Positions 6,383 to 6,816 of a stretch of DNA of 6,816 nucleotides are shown here, one piece after another; the first letter of the stretch is position 1; every line of letters begins with the position of its first letter. A program made the position numbers and the translations under genes. This DNA is from an uncultured Clostridiaceae bacterium. Lineage in GTDB: Bacteria; Bacillota; Clostridia; Lachnospirales; Lachnospiraceae. The stretch covers positions 1 through 6,816 of the forward strand of contig CATLIJ010000138.1 of assembly GCA_949948825.1 (NCBI GenBank), in the 5' to 3' direction. A model generated the notes under the pieces. That model saw only the letters and a program-made list of their open reading frames with translations, searched no databases and was not told the DNA's origin.

Positions 6383-6455
6383 AGCCGATAATCGGACTCG
6401 AACCGATAACCTGCTGATTACAAATCAGCTGCTCTGCCAATTGAGCCATATCGGC
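6383..6455 (-). tRNA. tRNA-Thr (anticodon TGT)
   Basis: The 73-nt cloverleaf has acceptor GCCGATA/TATCGGC, anticodon stem GCTGA/TCAGC and loop TTTGTAA with anticodon TGT. The discriminator is U, common for Thr in Gram-positives. CCA is not encoded. Confidence 0.96.
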
Positions 6456-6479
6456 GAAGACCAAATTTGGTTTAAAAAA

Positions 6480-6552
6480 TGGGGCCTACAGGGCTCGAAC
6501 CTGTGACCCTCTGCTTGTAAGGCAGATGCTCTCCCAGCTGAGCTAAGACCCC
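6480..6552 (-). tRNA. tRNA-Val (anticodon TAC)
   Basis: The 73-nt cloverleaf has acceptor GGGGTCT/AGGCCCC (one U-G), anticodon stem TCTGC/GCAGA and loop CTTACAA with anticodon TAC. The discriminator is A, followed by six T residues; CCA is not encoded. Confidence 0.97.
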
Positions 6553-6590
6553 ATATTTTTAATTTGAAATGTGCAGTAAATACATTTCAG

Positions 6591-6664
6591 CGACCCGGAT
6601 GGGATTCGAACCCACGACCTCCGCCGTGACAGGGCGGCGCTCTAACCAGCTGAGCCACCGGGCC
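6591..6664 (-). tRNA. tRNA-Asp (anticodon GTC)
   Basis: The 74-nt cloverleaf has acceptor GGCCCGG/CCGGGTC (one G-U), anticodon stem CCGCC/GGCGG and loop CTGTCAC with anticodon GTC. The discriminator G is the Asp identity base. CCA is not encoded. It is the first tRNA after the 23S end, about 104 nt downstream. Confidence 0.97.
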
Positions 6665-6733
6665 AACTTACTTTTTCTCAGGTACTTAAAACATATACCC
6701 TCAAAACCACATATTGAAACCACCCGAACCTCC

Positions 6734-6751
6734 AGCAGCCATACAGCTGCT
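6734..6751 (-). repeat. Spacer hairpin after the 23S 3' end
   Basis: AGCAGC and GCTGCT form a 6-bp stem with a 6-nt loop in the 23S-to-tRNA-Asp spacer. No U-run follows on the minus strand, so it is more likely a processing or antitermination-related structure than a terminator. The rest of 6665-6768 shows no gene and no 5S-like sequence. Confidence 0.4.
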
Positions 6752-6768
6752 TCCCTCCGACCTTCTCA

Positions 6769-6816
6769 GGTTAAGCCCTCGGCCTATTAGTAGCAGTCAG
6801 CTCCACACATTACTGC
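6769..6816 (-). rRNA. 23S ribosomal RNA, 3' end only
   Basis: The minus strand carries GGAGCTGACTGCTACTAATA followed by GGCCGAGGGCTTAACC, which corresponds to the conserved 3' terminus of bacterial 23S rRNA (E. coli ends ...GGTACTAATGAACCGTGAGGCTTAACCTT). About 48 nt are visible and the rest lies beyond the right edge. The exact 3' end is uncertain by a few bases around 6767-6769. Confidence 0.9.

Overview
This window reads as chromosomal DNA of a low-to-moderate GC anaerobic Firmicute. A Lachnospiraceae-type Clostridium relative is my best guess. The reasons are a full-length bifunctional AdhE with a Rex-like operator, strong AGGAGG-type ribosome sites, sigma-A promoters close to consensus, a lipoprotein-type binding protein, and a tRNA array whose genes lack encoded CCA ends. 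The genus is inference, not read directly. Every supported gene lies on the minus strand, so transcription runs from high to low coordinates.

Layout in transcription order: (1) 6816-5954 is the tail of a ribosomal RNA operon. It holds the last ~48 nt of 23S rRNA, then seven tRNA genes (Asp-GTC, Val-TAC, Thr-TGT, Tyr-GTA, initiator fMet-CAT, Phe-GAA, Lys-TTT) and an intrinsic terminator. There is no 5S gene between the 23S end and the tRNAs, or between the tRNAs and the terminator. (2) 5850-5486 is a small XRE-type regulator gene with its own terminator. (3) 5421-2578 is a monocistronic adhE unit. It has a textbook promoter (TTGACA, 17 nt, TATAAT) overlapped by a Rex-like operator, a leader hairpin built from two TATCGATAT repeats, an 869-residue AdhE, and a strong hairpin with a U-run. 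(4) 2543-1 is an amino-acid ABC importer operon: promoter, 5'-terminal hairpin, lipoprotein binding protein, a single HisM-type permease, and an ATPase that runs off the left edge.

Working together: AdhE would reoxidise NADH during fermentation by reducing acetyl-CoA to ethanol, and the Rex-like site would relieve repression when NADH is high. The ABC operon imports a polar amino acid (identity unresolved). The XRE protein has no visible target other than possibly its own promoter. I found no mobile element, CRISPR array or defence system, and no clear previously undescribed system. The items most worth checking are the missing 5S gene, the overlapped adhE promoter and operator, and the structured leaders of the two metabolic units.
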